DNA from: Luidia sarsii
Lineage: Eukaryota; Echinodermata; Asteroidea; Paxillosida; Luidiidae
Assembly (NCBI GenBank): GCA_949987565.1
Contig: OX465112.1
Coordinates: forward strand, 434,001 to 498,000
DNA length: 64,000 nt
Reading direction: 5' to 3'
This document shows positions 12,501 to 29,789 of the stretch, in pieces. Positions within the stretch are counted from its first letter, which is position 1. Each line of letters opens with the position of its first letter. A program made the translations under genes and the position numbers. Under the pieces are notes generated by a model, which saw only the letters and a list, made by a program, of their open reading frames with translations, ran no database searches and was not told the origin of the DNA.

Positions 12501-14635
12501 ACTAAAATGAGACATCGAAGTTTGATCAAAAAGTAAGATACATTGTAAACCAAAGAATAGACAGGCTTGGGCCAGGGATCTTTTGTAAAATGAAGGTTTT
12601 TGTGGATTAAAGAGGCCTTGGATAAACAATCCATTTTTTCTATTTGATTTGATAAAGGTGAGCATTTTACTAAATAGGAAAAAGGAGATTTTATGCTCAG
12701 GATACATGATTGACACAGGATTGGGATGTTATGTCACAAAAATGTTAATCAGGGTTAATTAAGAAAGTTTATTTAGTACGCATTTGAATCCTTTCACAAA
12801 ACTTGTCCTAAATATTAACTGAACCCCCATCTCAGCTGATCCTTTGGTGGATGTACATTTTGACACTATCATTGATGATTTTAAATGTCTTACACCCATC
12901 TGCTTGGTGTCCCTTCCCCTCCCACCTGCCCCTCCCTGTTCACCTCCTTCACCTAGGCTCTGATAGGCATCGCCTTCTCCCTAGGCTTCATCATGGGGCC
13001 CATGATCGGCGCTTACTTTGCCATGTCCTCAGGTGGTCAAGGGGAGGCACTCTACCTCAAGCCCGCCCTCTTTGCCATCACTCTAGTCCTGGCCGACCTC
13101 GTCTTCATCTTCGTCTTCTTCAAGGAAACCCTGCTGCCAAACCGTAGGGTGAGTATGACATTTGACCTCGTACACCTTGACCCCCATGCATCAAAATCTG
13201 TCTTAATGAAAAGGATTCATTAATGTGATATACAGAAATGTTGCAAACTGCTTACTGACTAAAATTTCCAAAATGCAAATCTTAAAATTTAGTGGGCCTG
13301 ACGTTTCAATCCTAGAAGGACCTTTCTCAAAGGCAGGATTCATTAATGATAATTGCTACTGACTCTTCACCAGAATCAGAGGGCCTTTTTGAAACCGCGT
13401 CTTTGGCTCAGGCTCTGGGCTCATTTCTGTCATCCATGGCTGGGGGAAAAGCGGCTACTACATGTACTTTGAAACACGCTGAATAAGATAACAATGCCTC
13501 AATGTCAAAAAATTTAAACACAAGCCGTATTTTCATATAAGTTGTATGTGTATGACGAGAGAGTTTTTTGATGACTATTTTCCAGGCGGAGTCCTTTGGA
13601 AGCAGCTTCAAAGACGCGCGGGATCTTATCAGCCCAGTCTCACTCTTCCTCTTCTCAGCGGTCAAAAAGATCAAACCATCAGGTTGGTTTGAGAATCACT
13701 GAATGATGGATCAGTTGAGGCCATGAAGTTACAGGAAAAACTGACTGGAACTGTAAGACAATGCCACACCTTACCAGACATGATCATATAAAGAAATGCA
13801 TGAAAACTACATGTGAGGTATTATTCGTAGAGTAATATGCAAACATGTTGCAAACTGCTTACTGACTAAAATAATACCAAAAAGCAAACATCAAAAATTA
13901 GGAGGACCTGACATGTCAATCCTAGCAGGACCTTTCCTAAATTATAGGATGAATGAAGATGTTAAAATAGATTTAGGAAACATGCTTTTGTGTAACATCA
14001 CACATGTGATCAATTATATTTGACCTTTGACCCTAAAAACAATTTCAGAAAAACAAGTAGAATCTTCACCTGATACAATTGAACATATATATACAAGTTA
14101 TATACGTACAAATAGATGTACCTTATTCCAACCATGCTGTCTGAAATAACACAGTAGTATCATTCCCCATTTTTTCAATATTTTGATTTTGGTCACACAT
14201 GTCACTAAGAATGACCCAGTTGATAGTTGCTGGTCTGTAGATTGTTGAGATGACCATTTGTGTCTTATGTTCCTTTCCTCCTGCAGAGCTTCACATGCTT
14301 CGTCTGCTTGGTGCCTGCTATTTCCTCTATTTGTTCCTCTTCTCCGGTCTGGAGTTCACGCTCACCTTCCTAGTCCACAAACGATTCCAGTACAACAGGT
14401 AAAGGGAGGGTCAACTCAACTGAACACATGAAAATATGTTTGTAAAAACTACATCTTTGCGGGGAAATGAGACAACTAAATCTAGTAGGATCACCAAGGA
14501 AAATACGGTTCCTTTTAAATAACGTTGGTGTTTGTCCACCACAACAGAGTTGCTTTGTTTTTTTTGTGGGGAGGGGAAATGTTTGGGGACCATTTTTTGC
14601 CCAAGCTTCTCTGAAGATGAATCACATTCATTCTC

Positions 14636-14690
<55 letters not shown>

Positions 14691-17600
14691 AATTCCCAGC
14701 ATGCAACAGGGTAAAATGTTCGTCTTCATTGGTCTGATCATGGCCCTCGTACAAGGTGAGATAGGTCAAAGTTCATAATGTACATAATACCCAGGTTTGC
14801 AATTTCTTCTCTTTGCTTTAAAAAAACAATTCCCTGTTTTGCTAAAGAAAAAATGAGGAAAGGAAAAACTGTCTGAGTAATGTTAAACAATTGATGGCTA
14901 AGACTGAAAGGTTTGTATGATGGAAGTACCAAGTGGAAGGTTTTTGGTGACAACATGTAGCACATCTCTTTTGAGAAGTGTGTGTCTCTGAAAAGAGCCG
15001 CTAATTCAACATTCCTGGCTGTGTATACTCTGCCCGTCGTCAGGAGACATTTATGGAAGTGGCAAAGAAGATTTGACTGGACTGGGATTGGAACCTACAT
15101 GTCGGTTTCTGGCTGAATATGTCAGCATTCTACCACCTGAGCTATCCAGCCCTAATGTTGCGTCCTTCCTAAATGGGGGGGGGGGGTGCCAGTCAGAAGC
15201 CTTTAACCATTCCCTCCCCTTACAACAAATTAATATCGTTGTTTTTATTGTGTGGTATTAGGAGGATATGTTCGGAGAATACGTCCAGGGAAAGAGAAGC
15301 GAGTTGCCATCATTGTAAGTCAGGAAGTGTTTGTGGGAGCACCATGTAGAATAAATCCTCTTCTTTCTGTTTAACTCATGCTTCATCAGTGAATATTGGA
15401 TCTTGAGCTCCCTGTTTTACCTGATCTTATTCCAAAATAAGTACACGTGCATGATGTAATTTTTTTTTTTTTGCAAAAAATAGGGAGCTCCTGTTTTGAC
15501 CCAAACAGGACTTTTCTCAAAGGCAGAGAGATCTTGTTAAAATTATCAATCTCAGGACTTCAAAATGTTTGGGAGTGGTTTATATTTAGTCATTGTAGTC
15601 AGTCAGTAATTAACAACTTTGAGGAAATATAATCACTTTTGAGAAAGGTGCTAAGAAGATTGAAACGTTTGTCGGGCCCTGTAAATATTTGAAAAATTAT
15701 TGGGGAAATTAGTGACGACTAGAAGCTGTAGCCAATCTGTATATATGTAGACGAATAAGATTGGAAGGTTTGCATGGTGGGAGTATAAAGTGAATGGTTT
15801 GTGGTGACACCCTGTACAGTACACTGTACATTATCTCTTGTGAGATAGAGTGTGGCTCTAGAAAGAGCCGGTAACTCAATGTTTTGGGCCTTGTGGATTC
15901 CAAGTATCATTGGTGCTTAAATGTTATGAGTTACCAGTTCTTTTCAGAGCAACACTCCATGTCCCAAGAGATGATGTACATGGTGTCACTATAAACCTTC
16001 CACTTTATATCTAGGTGCTGTTATTCATGCATACATTTACATGTTGCCAAGGAATGAAAGGTGATCTTTCCATCACATCTGTCTCAGGGTGTTGCAGTTC
16101 TCATCCCAGCATTCATCATCCTGGGATACGCATCCTCTGTCCTTCTCTTCTACACCGGCCTGGCAATGTTCTCATTTGGTGAGTGTCCATCCTTCCTCAT
16201 TTTTGTTTTGTTTTGTTTGGGGGGGGGGGGTTCTATGCAAGATTAATGCCAGCCCTACCTGAGGCTTCAAAATATCACGGCAGTGTTTAATTTGTAAGGT
16301 TAACCATTTTGCACCCGGCCTTTTGTCAGTGCCCATGACTATCACACTTGAACGTGCTTAACAATCTGGGACAATGAATACCTGTGAAATTAATCAGTAC
16401 GACTACACTATTGTAAAAGGTAGTCAAACCTGGCACAACCTGAATATATGATGTGGTATCAAGGATAATGTGCTTCAACAAGGGTTTGCCCTACTTGACG
16501 TGTTACTAAATACCTGTTCAGTGCTTTGCCCGATTACCTGCTGAAAAAAACACAACCACTTGACCACCGAGCTTGTCAAGGTCGTGCGGTGAATTCCAAT
16601 TACATAGTTGTGTTGTGAAGCCAGTTATAGTTTGCAGAACAAGATCTCTTCCTGATGAGACTTGAAATGCAAGTGGCAATGTGTGCCTGTCTCAGGGACT
16701 GTCCACGTCTAGTTCCACAGTCCAATGTGATTTGTGAATGCCCCTCCCCCCTCATATTTAGAGAATGACAGCCACACTGGTGAGGGCATTGCTTCTGTTG
16801 TTTTGCTACAATGGCATTGAGTATAAACAGATGGTGGGCTTTCTTCTCCCTCTTTTGAACAGCAACGGGCACCGTGGTATCTTGCTTGACTACCGTCGTG
16901 TCAGTTTATGGTGAGTGGAAATCGTTCAATTGAAATTATAGAATACTCTGTCCTTTTCAGAACTAATGACATAGAATCCTCAAAATTAAGTGGGTCTGAT
17001 GTTTCAATCCTAGCAGGACCTTTCTCAAAGTTATAGCCCTTTTTCTCAAAGGCAGAGTCACTCTGCCTTTGAGAAAGGTCCTGCTAAGATCGAAACGCCA
17101 GGCCCACTGAATTGTGAGATTTGCATTTTGGTAATTTTAGTCAGTAAGCAGTTTGGGACATTTTTGTAGTACTTTGATTTCCAGACTTTTTTATTCAATA
17201 TTTTGTCTTGCCTTGCAGGCTCGGCGGACCAAAAGGGTACCATCATGGGCATCTTCAGGTCACTAGGGGCTCTGGCAAGGGCATTGGGACCTATCATTGC
17301 CTCTATGGGTGAGTTGGCCATCCATTTGGAATGTGTTGCCTCGTACAGTCAATTACTGGCAATTACTGGGGTACTCTTTGATCCAGTCTCTTTTTAGTAG
17401 AGGTTATATCTTCTGTAAAGATCAAAAATCCACTTTGATTTGAATTTCTCATCCAAGGACCAAAGCTTTCTGAAACAGTGGTTGCTGCCAACTATGGCTG
17501 GCAGATAGAACTGGAAGGGTTGACTAGTCTGGAGCAGGGCATAAGCCTCCACCCCCATCGGTGGTAGACTGCCAATGGAGGCTGACAAATTGAACTGGGA

Positions 17601-18040
17601 GGGGGAGTAACTAGTCTGAAGCAAAGCACAAGCCTCTATCCCTATTGGTGGTTGAGTGCCAGCCAAGGCTGACATATAGAACTGGGAGGGGTGACTAGTC
17701 TGAAGCAAGGCATGAGCCTCCATCCCCTATTGGTAGTAGACTGCCAGCCAAGGCTGACATATAGAACTCAGAGTGGTGACTAGTCTGATGCAAGGCACAA
17801 GCCTCTATCCCTATTGGTGATGGAGTGCGAGTCTAGACTGATAATAATTAGAACTGGGAGGGTGACTATTCTGCATCAATAGGATTTTCATAAAAGCTCA
17901 TTTCTGTTTTTGGTTTTTGGTCTCGCCAAACAGGATTCTGGAGTATGGGACCTGCCATTTGTTACTTGGTGGGCGGAGTCTTCTTGATCATCCCCCTCCT
18001 CGGAATAACACGGGTGGTGCCCCTCAAGGTGGAGCACTGA
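9527..18040 (+). CDS. MFSD10: Major facilitator superfamily domain-containing protein 10 (13 exons)
   Basis: Exons: 9527-9769, 10451-10547, 11092-11195, 12174-12332, 12957-13148, 13586-13682, 14287-14398, 14700-14755, 15262-15314, 16088-16178, 16863-16910, 17219-17308, 17934-18040. All have AG/GT borders, and phases close exactly to TGA, giving 482 aa. After a polar N-terminus (about 1-55) come roughly twelve hydrophobic segments typical of a 12-TM MFS transporter. The family motif GAASDVYGRRP is at residues 132-142 in exon 3. The C-terminal half carries GSADQKGTIMGIFRSLGALA (from residue 418), a stretch I recognise from MFSD10 (Tetran); human MFSD10 is about 455 aa. The family is described as an organic-anion efflux-type carrier; the substrate here is unknown. 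The start is the first ATG in the frame. It converges on subtilase 1. Confidence 0.9.
9873..10048 (-). repeat. Fold-back repeat in MFSD10 intron 1
   Basis: The short arm starts atctcaaaag, then come the core, a small loop, the inverted core and the long arm ending gcaacagtttttgtatt. Flanks are taattaactgag (9861-9872) and taattaacagag (10049-10060), an 11/12 direct repeat. Confidence 0.7.
11594..12045. repeat. GTT/GCT trinucleotide microsatellite in MFSD10 intron 3
   Basis: About 450 bp of imperfect ttg/ctg/ttc triplets, with a longer repeat of the form ttgctactgttgcagttgtt. Long open frames in several phases (poly-L, poly-N/S, poly-A/T) are artefacts of the triplet repeat, which lies wholly inside an intron. 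Confidence 0.9.
13226..13335 (+). repeat. Half fold-back repeat with perfect 13-bp target duplication
   Basis: Only the long arm is present, from TGATATACAGAAATGTTGC to CTTTCTCAAAGGCA, about 110 bp. It stops at what is the hairpin apex in complete copies. A perfect direct repeat, ggattcattaatg, flanks it at 13213-13225 and 13336-13348. It lies in MFSD10 intron 5, 78 bp after exon 5. Confidence 0.8.
14637..14690. repeat. (TTTC)n microsatellite
   Basis: A near-perfect tttc tetranucleotide run about ten bases upstream of the MFSD10 exon 8 acceptor, where it probably serves as a polypyrimidine tract. Confidence 0.95.
14885..15010 (+). repeat. Interspersed repeat, 'aaggtttgcatggtggaag' family
   Basis: It shares the order aaggtttg-atggaagtacc, ctcttttgaga, ctctgaaaagagccg with copies near 15.74, 21.01, 22.70, 36.24, 50.53 and 57.41 kb. 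It lies inside MFSD10 intron 8. Confidence 0.55.
15070..15168 (-). repeat. tRNA-derived SINE copy (family 1), reverse
   Basis: It reads ttgactggactgggattgga, then accacctgagctatccagcc. In reverse this gives box A (tagctcaggtgg) and a box-B-like segment ending in the ccagtcaa tail. Confidence 0.65.
16304..16452 (+). mobile_element. Decayed relative of the 663-1358 TTAA element
   Basis: TTAA at 16300-16303 is followed by CCATTTTGCACCCGG, then words shared in order with the 663-bp element (aacaatc, tgtgaaat, aatca, aacctggcacaa). The right end is lost, and a SINE follows at about 16478. It lies in MFSD10 intron 10. Confidence 0.6.
16478..16612 (-). repeat. tRNA-derived SINE copy (family 2)
   Basis: It contains caagggtttgccctacttga, cagtgctttgcccgattacc and ccaccgagcttgtcaaggtc, collinear with the other family-2 copies. 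Confidence 0.5.
16985..17170 (-). repeat. Fold-back repeat in MFSD10 intron 11
   Basis: The short arm (ctcaaaattaagtgggtctg), a duplicated ctcaaag block, the inverted core and a long arm ending gacatttttgtagta finish about 50 bases before exon 12. No convincing flanking duplication remains. Confidence 0.65.
17490..17880. repeat. About 86-bp minisatellite in MFSD10 intron 12
   Basis: Five imperfect units each carry gaactgggagggg, gactagtctgaagc and gcctctatccctattggt. Unit starts fall near 17508, 17592, 17680, 17765 and 17850. Confidence 0.85.
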
Positions 18041-18112
18041 GCAGCCCCGCCCACACAAACCCCCCTCATGCATATGCATGATATGCAAAGCAAGGACCAT
18101 GAATATGTCACA

Positions 18113-18118
18113 AATAAA
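18113..18118 (+). terminator. Putative polyadenylation signal of MFSD10
   Basis: AATAAA lies 73 bp after the stop codon, the first such hexamer downstream. Use is inferred from position only. Confidence 0.5.
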
Positions 18119-20124
18119 TATATAAATTCAAACTACAGCTCCACCCATACATGTATGTACTCTGTTGACCCATTGCAGCAACAGTATGCATCATTTGGCT
18201 GCAACAGAGTCAATTATTTTGGGTTGGAACATTTTCAGTACAAATTATGATTGAATTACAGGTGCTTTTTAACTGAATTATTTTTGTGTAAGTAGGAGTT
18301 TCATAGTTTTTCCCTATTGTAAGAAACTAGACAAAGCACAAAGGCTTGAATATTTATTCCCTGATAGGTATTCCTGTTGAGACATTTGTTGGGGGCTGGT
18401 TTGGTCACAAGCCATTTCCCCTAGGATGCAGGTACTATGAGCAAGTTGTTTTTTTGGTTAAGAGTATAATATTATTTCAGCAAACCATGCTAGCATTATA
18501 GTGGGTCCCTTATGTAGGATCCAAGTGCTGCCTATCACCCCTGACGAATCCCAGGCTGAGGCTGAGACTCCGGCTTGGGCTCGGGCATCATCCCTGTTGT
18601 GTTGTGTCACTGAATTGGAAGGTATGCTGCCCCACTCAATAGAGCCCTTTTCACCAACAGACTCTTGTTAGAGGCTGATCCTCTAAATAATGCGTTAGAG
18701 TGTTGAGACTGCAGCCCATGTCGAAGCCTATGTCCCCATTCGCTTGAAGGGGCTATGACGAATCTACACATTCCACCGTGCGAGCATCAATGTTGGCGAT
18801 CCAAATAAAGTACTGTAGCCATTCCCTAAAGACTCGATATCCACCAACTGCTGAGCCGTGTCTACCAGCAGCAGACCAGTGTCATGCGTAGACGCGTGTC
18901 CTGGGGATCGCTCCGGCGGTTCTAACCAAGAACTGGTTCAGCTGTGTCTCATAAGTTTGGTGCTGTGAAGAAAAAAAAACACGCCCTCAGCGGTCGTGAC
19001 CAGTAACTGACTGCTGGGGAGTGCGCGTTGCTGATTGGTTGGGATGAATGACACGTCACAAACAAAGTTCTGGTCACAGTCAGCAAAATTTGCTAGATAA
19101 CGGTCACGTCAACACGTGAAGTAGAAACAATATCGCATTTTTAACAAGTTATTATTTTTTGGTAAGATTTTGGTGGTGGGGTAAAGATTGATCTATATAT
19201 TTTGTAATGAGAAAATTATGAATTTTGATAACGATTAAGATAATTATTAACTTTTCGAGAATATTATGTGTTTTAGAATGAAGATTGATGGCATTCCTGT
19301 TTTCCAAACTGCGTTGTGTTGCTCATCACCAACACCTCTGTGTTTCTGCACAGCATTTAAACGTGTTGGTTCAACCACATTTTTTTGAGGGTTGGGGTCT
19401 CAAAAAAAAACTCATCGTGATCTGTTGTTGAAGTTTAACTCTCTTTTTTTAGTGTAAGATATAATTATTTGAAGACTTCCCCCGCAGTATTTATTGTCGA
19501 TATTTTCGTGCACCCGTTACCATGGCAATATTGTCGGGCAGCTGATTGTAGTGGCAATAGTCGATTAGGGCGGCATCGATTTTCACAGGTGCTGCCGCTT
19601 CGAGAACGAAGTGGATGTACTGTAATGTCAACTCCACAGACTATGCACCCCCTTCGCGACCATGTTGGTCGCGAATTGGTCTGCAATTTTGTAAAGTCTC
19701 ACCTTTTCCAGGTTTTTTCAGGTATTGTCCTTAACCGTAGTTATCTGAAAACGCTTTATGGCTACATTTCGCTTTTTCTGTGTATTTACAAGCGGTGTCG
19801 ATCCATAGAAATTCGGATTTGGGTCAGTGATCCATACGTTGGTACCCGTGTCTGATACCACCTGTTGGAGTGATGCGAACCTGCGAGCCCCTCACTGATC
19901 AGGAAGCAAGCAGATTATTGATCGTTGATGCACCCCATTGCCTTCACTCACTTTTGTCTTAAATGAATGAATGGAGCCATCTGTTCCTCGTGGGAAACAG
20001 AGGAAGTAATAAAGCGGTACTATCTATTTCTAACGAGAAGATTGATTAATAACGACTAGTGCCTCACTTTGTGCGATATCTGAACTGCTAGAGTAGTGTA
20101 GCAGTACGTCGAGCCATGGTGATT

Positions 20125-20260
20125 CAATCAGGGTTCTCCCTACTCGACAAAACAAGCACTGAGTACTCAGCGCTTTGCATGATCGGGCGGGATTCGAACC
20201 TGCGACCCCTGAATCTCTAGTGCAGACGTCATGGTGAATTGTTGATCGACCGGTCATTAT
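20125..20260 (-). repeat. tRNA-derived SINE copy (family 2)
   Basis: It contains tcagggttctccctactcga, gtactcagcgctttgc, gggattcgaacctgcgaccc (a good box B in reverse) and ctagtgcagacgtc. It is among the best-preserved family-2 copies. Confidence 0.65.
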
Positions 20261-21009
20261 GACGAATCCAGCTAGTCTGTGTGGTCATGCATCACATCAT
20301 GCCCAGAGGAATTTAATGAACATGTGCAAACCCAACCAGATCGATAAAAACACACTAAACACTTCATACTTAAATTGTTAAGCTAATTTATTTCATTCAT
20401 TCTACTGAAATATGATTACAGAATTTAAAACCATACTTGAGAGTCTTCTAGCATCTGAAGATTTTAACTGAAAGTCTCTGGATTTGTGTATGGTCATATT
20501 GACCAATGCATGAGTGTGTCTTTGATGTCACGACACTTCATGGTTACATCAGCATGGTTACTATAGGTATGGTTGGGTCTAGTGTGTCATCTCCATAACA
20601 ACTCGTCCACAGGTGGTGTAGTGGTGTCACGCAGATGAAACTCTGTCAGACAAGTGCAAGAATAGGAGAAATAATTTGATCATTAAGGTTCAACAATAAT
20701 CCCTTGGAAAGTTTGTTACTTGAGATTACTCCAAAGTCTATAGTATTGTACGACCAGCGGTTTCATTTTTTTTCTTTCGGGAGCTCCGTTGTCCCTTCTA
20801 CTCGTCACGATTTGAGTTGCTAGAGGTTAGCCCCATTTGGATGTGAGAATGTCGATCAGAAGCATGATTGTTATCAGCATCTGCTCGTGGCTTGGACGGC
20901 AGTCCGACCTCTTTGTTCTTCGATCCTATGTCAGAGTTCCAATATCTTGAGACGCTTAACAGCTCGGCAGTACTCGGAGTTAGTTATTGAATTGTTACAA
21001 ATAATTATG

Positions 21010-21145
21010 ATCCACCAGTTTTGAAGATTTTGAGGTTTGCATGGTGGAAGTACTAAGTGTAAAGTTTGCGGTGACATCATGTAAAAAAGTACCCCCTTTG
21101 AGACGGTGTGTGGGTCTTTTCAGAGCCCTCCACTTAGTTGGGCCT
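21010..21145 (+). repeat. Interspersed repeat, 'aaggtttgcatggtggaag' family
   Basis: ttgcatggtggaagtactaa, gtttgcggtgacatcatgta, ctttgagacggtgtgtggg and tcagagccc are collinear with the copies at 15.74 and 57.41 kb. Confidence 0.6.
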
Positions 21146-21327
21146 TCTGATATTACCAGTTGGCCAACGTTGGTAAGAAATTCTATGCAGCAGAGCGTGG
21201 ATAAGGTGAGGAGGACATAGCGAGACACGAGAGCGTGACACAGAGATTGTCCTACATTTTGTACAGCACGTTTTGGTGTATTCTGCGAAGTCGCACTTGC
21301 ACTTACCGGTGAGAAAAGCCGAGGCGC

Positions 21328-26582
<5,255 letters not shown>

Positions 26583-27391
26583 GTTTGCTGAGGAGAACAA
26601 CGTACAAGAAACACGTATGCCATGAAACAGCACATGCTAATAAAACTGGATTGATCATTGCCTAATGTACACTGTATTCTGTCCGTATAGGTGTGGTGTT
26701 ACGGTATGGAACTCTGGCCACTTGCTGGTCAGTATGGTCGTTCCATGTTCACTCCCTAGAGTGAAAGATTACTTTATACACCTACGTGAAGTCGATCAAA
26801 TATTATTTTACAGCTAAATTAAGACTCTGCCTGAATATAAATATACATGACAATAATTTCATGTTACTGTAGTCTAATACGTAACTATATGTGCGACCGT
26901 AACTGTAAATCTTGTAAATGCATTTCTAAAATTGGACATTCTTATTACTACTCCATAGACACTCCATGATACGTTCTACTTCAATCCCGACCGATAGAAT
27001 AGAAGTGAGTGTTGGCAGTCACAACCACGAGTAGGTTCGACTCTTACTCCAGTGAGTTTAGCCAGCATCAAGGCGAGAAGAAACGACTGAATCTATGGCT
27101 ATAGCAAAGACAGCCCAGACGCAACTCAAGCCAACTGACGCCATCAGCCCACATGCACGTTAGCAATCACATTTTGACCGTCCCATTAACACAAACAGGA
27201 GCGGTGTACTATTGTATATAATAAGGGGTGTGATGGCGAGCAGCAACTCTCTATAACAACAGCAGTGGCTTCGAAATAAAGACCCAACCACACCCACGAT
27301 CTTTCCAACATGAAATTCCGCTGTGCTCATAACTCACTGCACTAACATCCGGACCCACTAACTTCTACCTACAGAAGCTATTCATACTCAC

Positions 27392-27470
27392 GTTCGTTTG
27401 TCTGATCAGCTTTCTCCGTTGAGATCCGAAACAGGTATGCCTACCATCGGCACCAGCGGTCCATTATAAA
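27392..27470 (-). promoter_or_regulatory. Probable core promoter and non-coding first exon of subtilase 1
   Basis: On the minus strand a TTTATAAT box (about 27470-27463) lies some 70 bp ahead of a good donor, GAAC|gtgagtat, ending at 27392. The coding exon has a matching acceptor, ctcctcag|CAAAC-ATG, at 26587. This fits a short 5' UTR exon of about 40 nt joined across an 0.8-kb intron. The TATA position and splice pair are seen; transcription is inferred. Confidence 0.5.
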
Positions 27471-28008
27471 GGTTTGCAGCCGCTGAGAAAATGTTTACCA
27501 GCCCATAGAAATCGGATTAGAAATAAGTAGTGAAGGTTATTTGTAGATAAGCTAAGTATGATTATCCCGTATACAGATGTGACACGTTTCATTCAGGACA
27601 GAAGCTAATTATCAGGTCAGAAACCGTTCATGTATGCTAAGCTAAATAGGGATATCGGCTACGAATAGTATACATGCTATTATAGTATGGAGAGCGACAT
27701 GTTAGATGCTTACAGCAAAACTTATTTGCCGTTACCAAAAATGATCGTAGATAATTTGCATAGGTGTGTCATGCATTCGGCGCACAGATGAGCTTTTCCC
27801 GCGGGTTTTTGTGTAATGCGTTACGCAACTATATCTATTGCTGAAAATTCACTCATGGATTTGTTGTTTTGAGATGACGCTATCCGTTATCTTAAACGGA
27901 AGGATGATAAGGAGTTAGTAAGAGCCGTGTGAGTCCACAGCAGGGACCTCATGAGGCCTTACACGCACTTGTATGATTCGTGTCTCGGACTCAAGTCTCA
28001 TTTTCCAC

Positions 28009-28877
28009 GACTGGGACTCATGTCACTATAATATAAAATAATGGACTGGGACTCGTGTCACTATAATATAAAATAATGGACTGGGACTCGTGTCACTATA
28101 ATATAAAATAATGGACTGGGACTCGTGTCACTATAATATAAAATAATGGACTGGGATTAGTGTCACTATAATATAAAATAATGGACTGGGACTCGTGTCA
28201 CTATAATATAAAATAATGGACTGGGACTCGTGTCACTATGATATAAAATAATGGACTGGGATTAGTGTCACTATGATATAAAATAATGGACTGGGACTCG
28301 TGTCACTATAATATAAAATAATGGACTGGGACTCGTGTCACTATGATATAAAATAATGGACTGGGACTCGTGTCACTATAATATAAAATAATGGACTGGG
28401 ATTAGTGTCACTATAATATAAAATAATGGACTGGGACTCGTGTCACTATAATATAAAATAATGGACTGGGACTCGTGTCACTATAATATAAAATAATGGA
28501 CTGGGACTCGTGTCACTATAATATAAAATAATGGACTGGGACTCGTGTCACTATGATATAAAATAATGGACTGGGACTCGTGTCACTATAATATAAAATA
28601 ATGGACTGGGATTAGTGTCACTATAATATAAAATAATGGACTGGGACTCGTGTCACTATAATATAAAATAATGGACTGGGATTAGTGTCACTATGATATA
28701 AAATATTGGACTGGGACTCGTGTCACTATAATATAAAATAATGGACTGGGACTCGTGTCACTATAATATAAAATAATGGACTGGGACTCGTGTCACTATA
28801 ATATAAAATAATGGACTGGGATTAGTGTCACTATGATATAAAATATTGGACTGGGACTCGTGTCACTATAATATAAA
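28009..28877. repeat. 35-bp satellite array, about 25 units
   Basis: The unit contains ggactcgtgtcactataata followed by taaaataatggactg. Units differ at two diagnostic sites, actcg/attag and ataata/atgata, giving four unit types. Part of the order (a six-unit block) repeats, suggesting recent duplication of blocks. The array is flanked by degenerate actcggact words up to about 28970. There are no spacers, so it is not a CRISPR-like array. Confidence 0.95.
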
Positions 28878-28970
28878 TGTACTCGGACTCGAGTTACGAA
28901 TAAATTGACTCGGACTAGGACTCGGACCTACTGACTCAGACATGGACTAGGGCTCGACTTAAGTTACTCG

Positions 28971-29789
28971 ATAAAGAACCGGCAAGATCATTGATTTTTG
29001 TGACACTCCTGTACGCTAAGGTAGCCAGGTAGCGGCCTGGACAGACTTTTATTAGTGTTTTGGTTCATGGATTGATCAAAAGACCCCAACGGATCTAACT
29101 TATTGGATGGAAGCAGGCATGCTCCTAGTAGGCCTAAATGTATTGTAGAAAACTGTTAAAATGGTATAGGACTATGGTTTTCTAATATACAGTACCCGGT
29201 AATACATTCAAAGATGAATCTTGACTAAAGACTTAACCTTTGTGACACGTGGACTCGAATTCGATGACTCGGACCTATTAGTTAATCTCATTCGAATTCT
29301 GCCCTCCACTTCCACGTCGGAGTAGGGGTCCTTTGAAATGATAACCATCACGTTGGTGATTGACCGATGGATTCGACGATTCCTTCGCCTCAAGTGCAGC
29401 AAAGTTCTGGTCTCAGTTTGCCCGAAAACCCTAAGATTGACTGTAATGGCAAGCTACCAACCTCTACATTGGTTGATCAAATATTGGTACTTCGATGGTT
29501 TACTTGACTTTTTATTTGATATACAACGAACGAAAACATACAATATCATTACTACCTACCACTCGAGAAATCTGTCCAAATTATTTTGGGAAACGTACAT
29601 TGAACTTGACTGAGTCGAGACTTGGCAGACACGACACGAACTTATGCGATATCATTTTATTTTAGGCTCTCATTATTGTGTTACTCCACACAATAAGGGA
29701 ACGTCATCATTGCAGGGCGCCCTCGTGAGACCAAAGAATTCGACTCATCGGTTGTGCGATTTTCCACTCCTGTCCCCTCGCCTTGTCTT
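28971..29789. other. Intergenic, no gene seen
   Basis: AT-rich sequence with no recognisable exon or repeat between the satellite and the pyrimidine tract. Confidence 0.4.

Larger units (their letters stand above)
18119..21327. other. Convergent intergenic region between MFSD10 and subtilase 1
   Basis: Both flanking genes end here. A TTTATT (AATAAA on the minus strand) at 20387-20392 could serve subtilase 1 but is 0.9 kb past its stop. A GC-richer stretch at 18.5-19.1 kb includes gattggttgg and gacacgtcac words of the CCAAT/CRE type, but no gene follows. A 10-bp inverted repeat with a 3-nt loop (ttcgcgacca / tggtcgcgaa) is at 19653-19675. No exon series is seen. Confidence 0.45.

Noticed and set aside
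19469..19855. 128-codon frame
   Set aside because: No ATG start, no domain or signal, and no flanking exon or promoter.
28009..28877. CRISPR-like array
   Set aside because: Head-to-tail 35-bp units with no unique spacers, in a eukaryotic genome.
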